A stretch of 64,000 nucleotides of DNA from CAZHVS01 sp964536015 (GTDB lineage: Bacteria; Bacteroidota; Ignavibacteria; Ignavibacteriales; Ignavibacteriaceae), in the NCBI GenBank assembly GCA_964536015.1, contig CAZHVS010000008.1:62001-126000 (forward strand). The letters are read 5' to 3'. Below are positions 36,019 through 45,295 of the stretch, in pieces. The position numbers were made by a program, and so were the translations under genes. Below the pieces are notes generated by a model that saw only the letters and a list, made by a program, of their open reading frames with translations, did not search any database and was not told the origin of the DNA. How positions within the stretch are numbered: the stretch's first letter is position 1; each line of letters opens with the position of its first letter.

Positions 36019-36630
36019 TCACTCTTTTAAAATAACTTTACTATTTAATATTGAAATTTTTTTTAATGCAAATTTTTTAATTACTTCAGGAAGAATTTTG
36101 TGTTCAAGTTTTAAGACTCTTTCAGCTATTTCATTAGGATTTTCAGCATCACTTATATCAATTTTTTCCTGCACAATAATATAACCTTTATCATATTCTT
36201 CATTAACAAAATGTACAGTTGGTCCTGAATATTTTACATGTGAATTAAACACAGCTTCGTGAACATTATGTCCATACATTCCTTTCCCTCCAAAATCAGG
36301 AAGTAATGCAGGATGAATGTTTATGATTTTATCCCTGAAAGATTTAATGAAGTCTGCCGGAATTAATTTCAAAAAACCAGCAAGAACAATTAACTCTACT
36401 TTCTTTAATAATAACTCATAGCGTAATTGATCGTAACTAATGGTTCCTTCTCTTCCTTTTTCAGAAACTGAAAAGCGAGGAATAGAATTTTTCATTGCAA
36501 TATCAAAAGCCGCACATTTTATTTTATCGCTTACAACAGCAACAACTTCAACCAATCCTTTTAATTCATTAGAATTAAGGATAGCCTGAAGATTTGAGCC
36601 TCTTCCGGATACAAAAACAGCTATATTCAA
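36019..36630 (-). CDS. purN: Phosphoribosylglycinamide formyltransferase
   Basis: PurN transfers a formyl group from 10-formyl-tetrahydrofolate to GAR. The 203-residue protein begins MNIAVFVSGRGSNLQAILN and has the active-site block IINIHPALLPDFGGKGMYG with the catalytic Asn and His, then HVKYSGPTVHFVNEEYDKG containing the catalytic Asp. The GGKG version of the loop is the form often seen in Bacteroidota and relatives. It is followed by purH after 8 bases and starts a transcription unit or continues from the TPR gene 80 bases upstream. Confidence 0.97.
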   Translation of the reverse strand: MNIAVFVSGRGSNLQAILNSNELKGLVEVVAVVSDKIKCAAFDIAMKNSIPRFSVSEKGREGTISYDQLRYELLLKKVELIVLAGFLKLIPADFIKSFRDKIINIHPALLPDFGGKGMYGHNVHEAVFNSHVKYSGPTVHFVNEEYDKGYIIVQEKIDISDAENPNEIAERVLKLEHKILPEVIKKFALKKISILNSKVILKE

Positions 36631-36710
36631 CTTATTAAAAATTTGCTGTTAAAAATTACTTAAACTTAAAAACTAAATCAATTGAAAGCGGTGGATTTTC
36701 TTATTTTTTT

Positions 36711-38228
36711 TTAAGATTTTAGCCTTGACTTTAAATTATTTATCATTCCTTTTAGTTTAGACTTGTAATCGTAATCGGTTTGTTCTTCGGTTTTATCAAG
36801 ATAGTCCAAAGCTTTTTCAGGATTGTTTAATTTCCAGTAACATTTAGCTATGATGAATAACGAAAATGGTTTTAACCATGATTCATTTTTATCATTGCTG
36901 ACCGAAGAACTTAATGCATAATTCAAAGCAATTTCATACTGTTGCAATTCAAGATATGCCTGGGCAAGATAATATTTTATTTCATTTTTTAACTTTTCGG
37001 AATCTGCAATTTCCAATAAAGATGAAAGTGAATCTGCTGCAAGTTTAGAATCATCTGTTTCGATAAAATTTGAATAAATGATTATTTTCTTTTCAACTTC
37101 ATCCATTGGAGAATTTATTCTTTCTGAACCTTTTCTTTTTGCATATGAATCATCATCCAGAATTTCTATACCATTACTACTTTGCTTATAATAATTGATT
37201 GCTATGGAATAATCTCCCGTTAACTCATAACATAATCCAAGTCTGTAATTGGCAATACCCAGATAATCTTTAATTGAAGATGTTTTAATAAATGTTTGAT
37301 AGAATTGTTTTGCATTCTCAAATTTATTTTTTCTAAATAACACATCACCCATTAGAAAATTTGAAAAAGAAACTGTCTGCAGAAAATTGTGATTATCGAT
37401 CTTAATTAGCTTTTGCAAAAATTTTTCTGCGCTATTTAAGTCTTTTCTTTTTATATCAACAACAGCCAGTGAGTATAGAATCAAAATATTCTGAGGATAT
37501 TTTTGCGAAAGATTTTTTAACAATTGAGATGACTTGTCGAAATCATAGTAATACTCACTATAAATTTGAGACAAATAATAATCAGCTTCTGCTTTTGCAT
37601 AATTCCCTCTTTCCGAAGCAAGAATAAGAAAATTTAAACCTTCTTCCTGATTACCTTCAAACCCAATTAAATTTAATGCCCACTTAAATGCAGAAGGAAC
37701 CTGACTTAATGCAAATTTAAATAAACCCAGACCTAAGTAAGCGTCGTAATTATTAGAATTTATTTTAAGAGTATTTTTTAAGTAAGTGTTTGATTTCTGG
37801 CTTGCCCAGATCATTTCAAGATATTTTTCTGCTTTACCAAAAGCAATAGCTCTATAACCATAAGAGGAACCAAGAATATAATTTGCTATTTCATTTTTGC
37901 TATCTTCATCTAGAAGATTTTCAGCTTTTTCGATGGCCTGATCTGAATAGTTTAAAAATAAATTTAAATTTTGTTTTTCAGAATTTCCAAGATAGCTCCA
38001 TATATATATCGAAGATTTGTAATGATATCCACGAGGATCTTCTGGAAATTTTTTTATAATCTGGTTGAAAAAGTTTTCAGCTTTTTCAAGTTCCAAATTA
38101 TAAGAATATTTTAATCCTTCTCTTAATAGGACATCAATGTTTGATTGTGAATAGACAAATGTGTTAAATATTAGTAATAGAAGAAGAATTTTTTTTATTC
38201 GTACTTCCTTAAGATAGTGTCTAACCAT
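36711..38228 (-). CDS. Exported tetratricopeptide-repeat protein
   Basis: This 505-residue protein has an N-terminal hydrophobic export signal (KKILLLLLIFNTFVYSQ, about residues 12-28). Many TPR-like helical pairs span the rest, for example ENFFNQIIKKFPEDPRGYHY near residue 50, QYEIALNYALSS and WKLNNPEKALDYLDKTEEQ near the end. It is probably a periplasmic or outer-membrane-facing scaffold; no enzyme motif is visible. The ATG at 38228 lies inside the end of pyrG (8-base overlap), which suggests coupling, though the ribosome binding site is poor. Function unknown. Confidence 0.8.
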   Translation of the reverse strand: MVRHYLKEVRIKKILLLLLIFNTFVYSQSNIDVLLREGLKYSYNLELEKAENFFNQIIKKFPEDPRGYHYKSSIYIWSYLGNSEKQNLNLFLNYSDQAIEKAENLLDEDSKNEIANYILGSSYGYRAIAFGKAEKYLEMIWASQKSNTYLKNTLKINSNNYDAYLGLGLFKFALSQVPSAFKWALNLIGFEGNQEEGLNFLILASERGNYAKAEADYYLSQIYSEYYYDFDKSSQLLKNLSQKYPQNILILYSLAVVDIKRKDLNSAEKFLQKLIKIDNHNFLQTVSFSNFLMGDVLFRKNKFENAKQFYQTFIKTSSIKDYLGIANYRLGLCYELTGDYSIAINYYKQSSNGIEILDDDSYAKRKGSERINSPMDEVEKKIIIYSNFIETDDSKLAADSLSSLLEIADSEKLKNEIKYYLAQAYLELQQYEIALNYALSSSVSNDKNESWLKPFSLFIIAKCYWKLNNPEKALDYLDKTEEQTDYDYKSKLKGMINNLKSRLKS

Positions 38229-39855
38229 TAAATTCTATTTTATTTTCTTCAGAATATTTGATTGCTGCTTTAACAAATTCTCTGAATAATGGATGAGATT
38301 TTGTCGCTCTTGATTTTAATTCCGGGTGAAACTGGCAGCCTACAAACCATGGATGGTTTGAAAGTTCTATCATTTCTACAAGCTCTCTATCAGGTGAAAG
38401 TCCACTAAATATCAAACCATTTTTCTGTAGTTCATTTCTGAATTTGTTGTTTACTTCATAACGATGTCTGTGTCTTTCTGTAATGTAATCTTTTTTGTAA
38501 GCCAGCATTGCTTTAGTATTATTTTCAATCATACAAGGATAAGCACCAAGACGCATTGTCCCACCATAATTTTTTATATTTTTCTGGTCAGGCATAAAAT
38601 CAATTACATTGTGTTTGGTTTTTTTGAATTCAGTACTGTGAGCGTATTGCAAGTTACAAACATTCCTTGCAAATTCAATTACAGCACATTGCAATCCAAG
38701 ACAGATACCAAAAAAAGGAATATTATTTTCTCTTGCATAGCGAATGGCGTTAATCTTTCCTTCTATACCTCTTTCGCCAAATCCACCAGGGACTAATATT
38801 CCACAAACACCGAATAAAAGTTTTTCATAGTATTCAGATTCGCAATCTTCTGCATTAATCCATTTTATTTTAACTTTAGCATTATTCTCCGCCCCAGCGT
38901 GGACAAATGATTCCATTATACTTTTATATGCATCTTGAATATCGACATACTTTCCACAGACTGCAATTTCAATAGTCTTAGTAGGATTTTTAACTTTATT
39001 TACAAACGCTTCCCAATCATCAAGTTTAATTTTTCTTTCTGGCAGACCAAGTTTTTTTAATACTATCTGATCAAGTTTTTCCCGATAAAACACTAAGGGA
39101 ATTTCGTAAATTGAAGCACAATCGTGAGCAGAAATAACAGACTTTGAATCAACATTACAAAATAGAGAAATTTTTTCTCTAAGTTCTTTAGAAATTTTTT
39201 TCTCTGATCTGCAAATCAAAACATCTGGTTGAATTCCAAGTTCGAGAAGATTTTTTACACTATGCTGAGTAGGTTTAGTTTTAACTTCACCTGCTGAAGC
39301 AATATATGGTACAAGAGTTACATGAATTGACAAAGCATTTTTTCTTCCAACCTGCATCATCATTTGACGCAACGACTCAAGAAACGGAAGACTTTCAATA
39401 TCACCAACTGTGCCTCCAATTTCTGTTATAATAATATCATATTCATCAAGCTCTGCAAGTTTTTGCATCCTGTTCTTGATTTCATCAGTTATATGAGGAA
39501 TAACCTGAACAGTTGCACCAAGATAATCTCCTCTTCTCTCTTTAGTTATTACCTCGTGATATACCTGTCCAGTGGTTGTGTTATTAGCACGAGTTGTATT
39601 TATATCAAGAAATCTTTCATAATGTCCAAGGTCAAGATCTGTTTCAGCCCCATCTTCGGTAACATAAACCTCGCCATGTTGAAACGGATTCATCGTTCCA
39701 GGATCAACGTTTATATACGGATCAAATTTCTGAATAGTAACATTGAAACCTCGCTGCTTTAATAATAATCCAAGTGAGGATGCAGAGATGCCTTTTCCAA
39801 GCGAAGAAACAACTCCACCTGTAACAAAAATATATTTTACTTTGTGCTTTGCCAT
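38221..39855 (-). CDS. pyrG: CTP synthase
   Basis: PyrG aminates UTP to CTP using glutamine. The protein has the N-terminal synthetase domain (YIFVTGGVVSSLGKGI, FDPYINVDPGTMNPFQHGEV, EIGGTVGDIESLPF) and a C-terminal class I glutaminase domain. The glutaminase triad is visible as the Cys in FFGICLGLQCAVIEFARN and the His-Glu in CQFHPELKSR. The open frame extends 18 codons upstream, but I start at the ATG at 39855 because MAKHKVKYIFVTGG is the usual beginning. That gives 544 residues, a normal length. Confidence 0.97.
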   Translation of the reverse strand: MAKHKVKYIFVTGGVVSSLGKGISASSLGLLLKQRGFNVTIQKFDPYINVDPGTMNPFQHGEVYVTEDGAETDLDLGHYERFLDINTTRANNTTTGQVYHEVITKERRGDYLGATVQVIPHITDEIKNRMQKLAELDEYDIIITEIGGTVGDIESLPFLESLRQMMMQVGRKNALSIHVTLVPYIASAGEVKTKPTQHSVKNLLELGIQPDVLICRSEKKISKELREKISLFCNVDSKSVISAHDCASIYEIPLVFYREKLDQIVLKKLGLPERKIKLDDWEAFVNKVKNPTKTIEIAVCGKYVDIQDAYKSIMESFVHAGAENNAKVKIKWINAEDCESEYYEKLLFGVCGILVPGGFGERGIEGKINAIRYARENNIPFFGICLGLQCAVIEFARNVCNLQYAHSTEFKKTKHNVIDFMPDQKNIKNYGGTMRLGAYPCMIENNTKAMLAYKKDYITERHRHRYEVNNKFRNELQKNGLIFSGLSPDRELVEMIELSNHPWFVGCQFHPELKSRATKSHPLFREFVKAAIKYSEENKIEFNG

Positions 39856-39999
39856 AATAATCTTTTTTGCCTCGAAATATATTTTGTTAAGAACATAATT
39901 CCAACTCAACTTAAAGATTATTTAAGTTTTATTTTATTTTTTTTTGTTTATAGCAATAAAAATCAGAACGATAGTTAAACAAAAAAATTTTTATTGATC

Positions 40000-40404
40000 T
40001 TATTTTGATTTTAGCAAATCTCTGATTTCAGAAAGGAGAACTACTTCTTCTTTAGGTGCTGGTGTAGCTGAAGGAGCTTCTTCTTCTTTCTTCTTCAATG
40101 AATTCATCCCTTTTATTACAAGGAAAATTGAAAACGCAATTATTATAAAATCAATTAAGGCGTTGATGAATGTTCCATATCTTATTGTGACTGCTGGAGT
40201 TTTATCTGTCGCTTCTTTAAGAATGAATCCCAAATTGCTAAAGTCTAAACCACCGACTAAAAGTCCGATTGGGGGCATAACTACATCAGCAACAAAAGAA
40301 CTTACAATTTTTCCAAAAGCAGCTCCAATAATAATTCCTACTGCCATATCAACAAGATTACCTCTCATTGCAAATGATTTGAACTCTTTTATGAATCCTG
40401 ACAT
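40000..40404 (-). CDS. mscL: Large-conductance mechanosensitive channel
   Basis: MscL is the pentameric inner-membrane safety valve that opens under hypo-osmotic stress. The 134-residue protein has the N-terminal amphipathic helix and first pore helix FKSFAMRGNLVDMAVGIIIG-AAFGKIVSS, the periplasmic loop and the second membrane segment ALIDFIIIAFSIFLVIKGMN. A charged C-terminal helix (KKKEEEAPSATPAPKEE...) completes it. Length and sequence are typical. It follows the DUF3078 gene by 18 bases. Confidence 0.97.
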   Translation of the reverse strand: MSGFIKEFKSFAMRGNLVDMAVGIIIGAAFGKIVSSFVADVVMPPIGLLVGGLDFSNLGFILKEATDKTPAVTIRYGTFINALIDFIIIAFSIFLVIKGMNSLKKKEEEAPSATPAPKEEVVLLSEIRDLLKSK

Positions 40405-40422
40405 ACTTTCCTCATAGGTTAA

Positions 40423-41256
40423 TTAAAATAAAATATAACTAATTCCAAATTGAAGAGCTTCTTTCAGCTGTGTTTTTGGAGAAAGAGCTTTTTCATACAA
40501 GACCAAAATATTAAGATTTACATTAAAAAACTTACTTATTTTTGCAGTGATTGTATTATCCCACCTTATATCCCAGACATCAAGTGTTTTAAAGCGACTG
40601 AATAATCTAAGTTTGCTGTTAAGTAAAACATTATCATCAATTGTGAAATCACTCTCTGTAACAGATTCAATACCTGTTTCTAATTTGAACTTTTCAATTT
40701 CAGTTGTTTTTTCATCATCAGAATAACCGGTAAATTCTTTTGTAAATATTTCCTGTAATGCAACTCCAAGTCTTGTTTTAATATTAGCTAATTTATCATA
40801 TGTAAAACCTAAACTTTGTGTAACATAACCGGGATCAAAAAATGAAGCAATTTTGACAGCAGGAATTACTTTGTAATTAAATCCATTTGATATAGTTGAG
40901 TGAACTGTGTTACTGAAAAAAGGACTTACTGCCCATTTTACATCATAGCTAAGAATGTCTTCGAGATAAAACTCATTATCGTTAGTTCTATACTCATCAC
41001 TTCCTAGTTTTGTTCTGCCATAAGCAAGCTTTAGATTATTATCAAGTTTCCAATTACCGGATTTATATATTGCTCCAAAATTTCCACTAATTATCCACGC
41101 TATTGCATTATCCCCACCAGAAGTCCAGTTATTTAATGCAATTTGCGTTATATTTAATCCTGTTACACCTGAAAATGTCCAGGTGGAAGTCTTAATAGAA
41201 TCCTGTGGAAGTATATTAATGAAAGTAATTAACAAGAAAAGAATTATTTGTTTCAT
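40423..41256 (-). CDS. DUF3078 outer-membrane-associated protein
   Basis: This 277-residue protein has a signal peptide (MKQIILFLLITFINILPQDS) and is predicted to be rich in amphipathic beta strands. The family-typical N-terminal block reads TWTFSGVTGLNITQIALNNW followed by TSGGDNAIAW, which is characteristic of DUF3078 proteins of Bacteroidota and relatives. It ends with an aromatic strand LQFGISYILF, compatible with an outer-membrane beta barrel. No function is established. It lies between AMMECR1 and mscL. Confidence 0.82.
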   Translation of the reverse strand: MKQIILFLLITFINILPQDSIKTSTWTFSGVTGLNITQIALNNWTSGGDNAIAWIISGNFGAIYKSGNWKLDNNLKLAYGRTKLGSDEYRTNDNEFYLEDILSYDVKWAVSPFFSNTVHSTISNGFNYKVIPAVKIASFFDPGYVTQSLGFTYDKLANIKTRLGVALQEIFTKEFTGYSDDEKTTEIEKFKLETGIESVTESDFTIDDNVLLNSKLRLFSRFKTLDVWDIRWDNTITAKISKFFNVNLNILVLYEKALSPKTQLKEALQFGISYILF

Positions 41257-41297
41257 ATTTGTCCTCTTTTAGTTGATGATATTATGCGTCAAAAATA

Positions 41298-41852
41298 TTA
41301 AAGTTCATTTTCACTAAATACGATCGCCTCATAAATAAATAGTTCTGCTTTCTTCCATCCATCCCATCCTAAACCAGCTTTATCCTGTGAACAATGACCT
41401 AAAAATTCTTCCAGAGTCCAATTAGTTTGAGTTGCAACTTGTGGAAGAAAAGTGCCACCTCTATTTCCTTTCTTTATATAAATTCCATGTTTTCCTAGCA
41501 CGATTTCAGATATATTTTGAATTTTTTTCATTGGAGTAAGAACAGAAATTTCAATCTCAATTAAATCTATTTCAGTTTTATTCACTGGAGGAAATCTGTA
41601 ATCATTTGTTGCTGCTGCAATTGCCATCTCTTGAATGGTTTGAAACAAAGGAATATCTTCACCAAAATGTCCTATACATCCTCGTAATTTTCCGTTTTTA
41701 TGAAGTGATACAAAAGCACCACATTTTACTTTGCAAGTATCAGGAATTGAATCTTCAATAACTTGAAGAGTATTTTTAGCGCTAATAAAATCAACAATTG
41801 TTTCACGAGCTAATTTTAATAAGTATTTTTTATCGTTTTGGTTTAAATGCAT
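41298..41852 (-). CDS. amrA: AMMECR1 domain protein (AmmeMemoRadiSam system protein A)
   Basis: This 184-residue AMMECR1-family protein carries the invariant block GKLRGCIGHFGEDIPLFQTI (about residues 53-72), followed by AIAAATNDYRFPPV and IEIEISVLTPM. The late GKHGIYIKKGNRGGTFLPQV and the ETFLGH-like EEFLGHCSQDKAGL are also typical. In many genomes it pairs with a Memo-like protein and a radical SAM protein of unknown function, but neither partner is in the window. It follows gatD by 23 bases. The biochemical role of the family is unknown. Confidence 0.9.
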   Translation of the reverse strand: MHLNQNDKKYLLKLARETIVDFISAKNTLQVIEDSIPDTCKVKCGAFVSLHKNGKLRGCIGHFGEDIPLFQTIQEMAIAAATNDYRFPPVNKTEIDLIEIEISVLTPMKKIQNISEIVLGKHGIYIKKGNRGGTFLPQVATQTNWTLEEFLGHCSQDKAGLGWDGWKKAELFIYEAIVFSENEL

Positions 41853-41875
41853 CTTTGCCTCAAAATCATTAAAAA

Positions 41876-43261
41876 TTACTTGTGGAAATTTTTAATAAAC
41901 TCCTCGACTTCAGGAATTCCTCCCTGGTAAATAAGGTAACCATTATAAGGCTCACGTTTAGTAATATCATCACATATAGGAGTAAGCATAATTTTTCTAA
42001 CTTCTTCTAAATCATCAGTTTGTCCGAGCGCCCAACCTAATTTAATGTAAGCAACCTCCGGTAGCATATTTTCAGCAGGAATAATTCCCTTGGCCATCAA
42101 ATCTCTTCCAGTATCGTATACAAACATATGAACATAGCCCCAAAGAGTTTGCACGGTCATATAAATAGCTACTCCTTTTTTTGTTGCTCTTTCAATTGCC
42201 GGATATAATGGTTTATTTACATGTCCTAAACCTGTTCCTGCAATTATAATACCTTTATACCCATTGTCGACTAAGGAGTCAATCATATCCGGGTGCATAT
42301 TAGGGTAATAATAAACCATCGCAACTCTTTCCTCAAAGAAAGGTTTTATAATAACATTTTTATCTTTTCTTCTATGATTATATTTTTTCTTTATCAATTT
42401 AATTTCATTTCTTGAGACCATTGCAACGGGTGTTTCACCAAGCGTTCTAAAAGTTGATCTATAAGATGAGTGCATTTTCCTGACTCTAGTTCCTCTATGC
42501 AGTAATCCATATTCATCTGAAGTTGGACCAAACATACAAACCATGACTTCTGCGATATTTCCATGTCCGGCTGCATATGTAGCATGCATAAGATTTAATG
42601 CAGCATCACTGCTAGGTCTATCCGAAGAACGCTGAGATCCAACTAAAATAATTGGAACTGGTGGATTTTGAACCATATATGTTAATGCAGTCGCTGTGTG
42701 GTGCAAAGTGTCAGTTCCATGTCCAATTACTATTCCATCAATTCCATTTTCAATTTCTTTCCCGATTGCAACCGCCAATTTCTTATATTGGTCTGGTCCC
42801 ATATTCTCGCTAAAAACTGCAAATAATTTTTCTGTAGTAAGATTGCAAATATCCGCTAATTCTGGAACTGCACCATATAATTCTCCCGGAGTAAAAGCAG
42901 GAATGACCGCTCCTGTTCTGTAATCTAATCTTGATGCAATAGTTCCACCTGTTCCAAGTAATTTTACTTTTGGTAAACCAGGAGTATATGGAAATTCTTT
43001 TTCGGGAATTTTATAAACAGCTTTTTTGTAACCAGTTTCAATCATAGATTGAATAGTTTGTATATCAATTCCAATATTATACCCTGTGATAATTTTAACC
43101 ACAATATGTTTATCGTCGTCATTTTCAGAACGAGGTAAAATAGTCCCCTTGAATGTTCCTCTTGTAGTAACAATTTCTGCTTGTCCCCAAACTCTAACAT
43201 TATACTTCATTAAAGTATTAAGTGCCTGACCTTTGTATCCTTGAAAAATATCATTGCTCAT
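41876..43261 (-). CDS. gatD: Glu-tRNA(Gln) amidotransferase subunit D (archaeal-type)
   Basis: GatD is the asparaginase-like subunit that releases ammonia from glutamine or asparagine for GatE. The 461-residue protein has an N-terminal barrel-like domain of about 90 residues not found in free L-asparaginases (NVRVWGQAEIVTTRGTFKGT). The type I/II asparaginase core follows, starting VKLLGTGGTIASRLDYRTG. The catalytic set fits: T107 in GGTIAS, T183-D184 in GHGTDTLHHTA and K262 in RVRKMHSS. Together with the N-terminal extension and the neighbouring gatE, this rules out an ordinary asparaginase. GatDE is regarded as an archaeal system, so its presence in a bacterium is unusual and suggests transfer. 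Confidence 0.93.
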   Translation of the reverse strand: MSNDIFQGYKGQALNTLMKYNVRVWGQAEIVTTRGTFKGTILPRSENDDDKHIVVKIITGYNIGIDIQTIQSMIETGYKKAVYKIPEKEFPYTPGLPKVKLLGTGGTIASRLDYRTGAVIPAFTPGELYGAVPELADICNLTTEKLFAVFSENMGPDQYKKLAVAIGKEIENGIDGIVIGHGTDTLHHTATALTYMVQNPPVPIILVGSQRSSDRPSSDAALNLMHATYAAGHGNIAEVMVCMFGPTSDEYGLLHRGTRVRKMHSSYRSTFRTLGETPVAMVSRNEIKLIKKKYNHRRKDKNVIIKPFFEERVAMVYYYPNMHPDMIDSLVDNGYKGIIIAGTGLGHVNKPLYPAIERATKKGVAIYMTVQTLWGYVHMFVYDTGRDLMAKGIIPAENMLPEVAYIKLGWALGQTDDLEEVRKIMLTPICDDITKREPYNGYLIYQGGIPEVEEFIKNFHK

Positions 43262-43327
43262 AGATTTTTCTCCAACTCAATCAATATTTTATAAGAATAA
43301 GTTCTATAGCGAACTCTAAAATTTAAT

Positions 43328-45295
43328 TTATGCATTATCTACCTCTGCACTAATTTCAGTAAGATTAAAATTTCCTAATGCAAGTTTTCTAAGTTGTCCC
43401 ATAATCCAGTTAGTTCTTGCATCTTTTAATTTTGAAGTATGATTTTCATCAAATTTTTTCTTAAGAAATTTAACCCGTGATAAGATTTCTTCTTTCATTA
43501 CTCTTTTAAAATTGATACTCAATAATGCTGATTCAAAATCCATTTTTGCATGTTCGTAAATTATGGGCAGAATTTTTTTTGCAAGTTCATAATCAATTTT
43601 TTCGTTTTTCAGAAATTCAAATAAAAAAACAATTTTTTCATAATCAAATTCAGGAGAACGTTGATAATGTCCTTCTATATATTTCAATGTATGACCGAAA
43701 AATGTTCCGACAAATTTTGGTTTGATATTCAGTTCAATTATAATTTTTTCAATAAACGGAAAAAGATTTTTCTTGAGAATAAATTCATATGTATCTTGAG
43801 GTATATTCCATTCTTTAAGTTGATTATATCTATTTATTACTTCAGAAGGAAGATTCTTTCTAAGCTCTTCAATCTCAGATTCCTCTAATGGAATCGGTGC
43901 AGAATCTGTATCGGGATACATTCTATCTGCTCCGGGAAGAACTCTTTCAAACATTGTTGTACCGTCTTTAAAAGATTTTCTTGTCTCATTAGGAACCTTG
44001 ATGAACGCCAATTTACATCTTTCTTCAATTGTCTCTATTGCGGTAGGAATATCTTCTTCATGTCCCCAAATTATCAATTGAGAATCTCTTTCCTTGCTAT
44101 TGAACAGATCCTGAATTTTTTTCCAGTACTCAGAATTTATAGATGGTTCGATTTCTTCCGAATGAACTAAATTTGGTTTTTCTATACAAGCAATTACTTT
44201 TAATCGATCACTTAATTCATCAGCAAATATTTTACCTGGTTGCGTAAAATGAGAAAGAATTCCTTTAAAACCAGGAAGATTAATTGCAATTACTTTTTTC
44301 TTTTTTTCTTTTTTCTTACCGTTTAGGAAAGGAATATCAATTACTTTCTTATCAATAGATAAATAATCAATTTTCCAATTTTTCGATTCATTGATTCCAG
44401 AGTTTAAAATATCTTTGATTCTTAATAATGCAATTTGTCTGAAGCACTCATTGTGAGTTAATTCTGGAATCCATTTAGTATGAGCTACACCTTTAATCTC
44501 AACTCTGCTACCTCCTTTGCAGCTAACATTAACATCCTGTCTTGATGCACCCATGCCAGTTCTAACTTTGCCAGTACTTCTATTTAAAAATCTTATATAA
44601 TCACAAGCTTCTTTAACTTCGTTTGGATTAACGCAATCAGGATAAGTTACTGTTTCAATTAATGGCATTCCAAGTCTATCAGTTTTGTATACACGAGTAT
44701 GTCCAACATCAGAAATTTCTCTACAAGAATCTTCTTCAATGCTTAGTTGAATTAATCTTACTTTTTTATTCTTTAGTGGAATTTCACCTTCAACCCCAAT
44801 TATTGCAGTCCTCTGAAAACCAGTAGGAATACTCCCATCCAGATATTGTTTGCGTGTAATATGAACTTCGCCAACAATATTCAGTTTACAAAGTAAAGAA
44901 ATTTCAAGTGCTATAGAAAGAGCTTCTTTATTAATTGGAAATGGTGGAGTATCATCAACCTCATAAGTACACGTAGTTTCATCTTTGATTTTGTAAATTA
45001 TTTCTTTACGTGTTTTAAATTCCATTAATGCTGTTCCATCATACTCCCCTAGCTCACTTAAGGTTGGACGCATATGTCTAATTATTTCAGCATCAAAGTC
45101 AGTACCTTTGTAATATAAGCCTGCAGGGCATCTGCAGAATAGTTTTTCTTTGGTTAATAATTGCTGATGAACTTCAAGCCCGGACATAAAACCAATTTTA
45201 TTATAATCATCTTGAGTCGCAAATTTTCTTGCTATGTATCCAATAGCCTTTTTAGATAGTTCATAGTTTTCTTTTGGATTAAAATTGTTTTTCAT
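43328..45295 (-). CDS. gatE: Glu-tRNA(Gln) amidotransferase subunit E (archaeal-type)
   Basis: GatE binds tRNA(Gln), phosphorylates the misacylated glutamate and amidates it with ammonia from GatD. The 655-residue length is that of GatE; bacterial GatB is about 480. The GatB/GatE core has IGFMSGLEVHQQLLTKEKLF then CRCPAGL, TDRLGMPLIETVTYPD, and GMGASRQDVNVSCKGGSRVE. Beyond this lies the GatE-specific AspRS-like insertion (about residues 290-430), then the GADRMYPDTDSAPIPL block and a helical YqeY-like tail. The start at 45295 is preceded by a divergent intergenic region shared with nuoA. The next gene, gatD, is 66 bases downstream. GatE is otherwise archaeal, so this pair stands out. Confidence 0.94.
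   Translation of the reverse strand: MKNNFNPKENYELSKKAIGYIARKFATQDDYNKIGFMSGLEVHQQLLTKEKLFCRCPAGLYYKGTDFDAEIIRHMRPTLSELGEYDGTALMEFKTRKEIIYKIKDETTCTYEVDDTPPFPINKEALSIALEISLLCKLNIVGEVHITRKQYLDGSIPTGFQRTAIIGVEGEIPLKNKKVRLIQLSIEEDSCREISDVGHTRVYKTDRLGMPLIETVTYPDCVNPNEVKEACDYIRFLNRSTGKVRTGMGASRQDVNVSCKGGSRVEIKGVAHTKWIPELTHNECFRQIALLRIKDILNSGINESKNWKIDYLSIDKKVIDIPFLNGKKKEKKKKVIAINLPGFKGILSHFTQPGKIFADELSDRLKVIACIEKPNLVHSEEIEPSINSEYWKKIQDLFNSKERDSQLIIWGHEEDIPTAIETIEERCKLAFIKVPNETRKSFKDGTTMFERVLPGADRMYPDTDSAPIPLEESEIEELRKNLPSEVINRYNQLKEWNIPQDTYEFILKKNLFPFIEKIIIELNIKPKFVGTFFGHTLKYIEGHYQRSPEFDYEKIVFLFEFLKNEKIDYELAKKILPIIYEHAKMDFESALLSINFKRVMKEEILSRVKFLKKKFDENHTSKLKDARTNWIMGQLRKLALGNFNLTEISAEVDNA

Noticed and set aside
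39856..39909. 18-codon N-terminal extension of pyrG
   Set aside because: CTP synthases start at the MAKHKVKYIFVTGG-type sequence; the upstream part is not conserved.
41876..43261. Ordinary cytoplasmic L-asparaginase
   Set aside because: The N-terminal barrel extension, the length of 461 and the adjacent gatE identify GatD.
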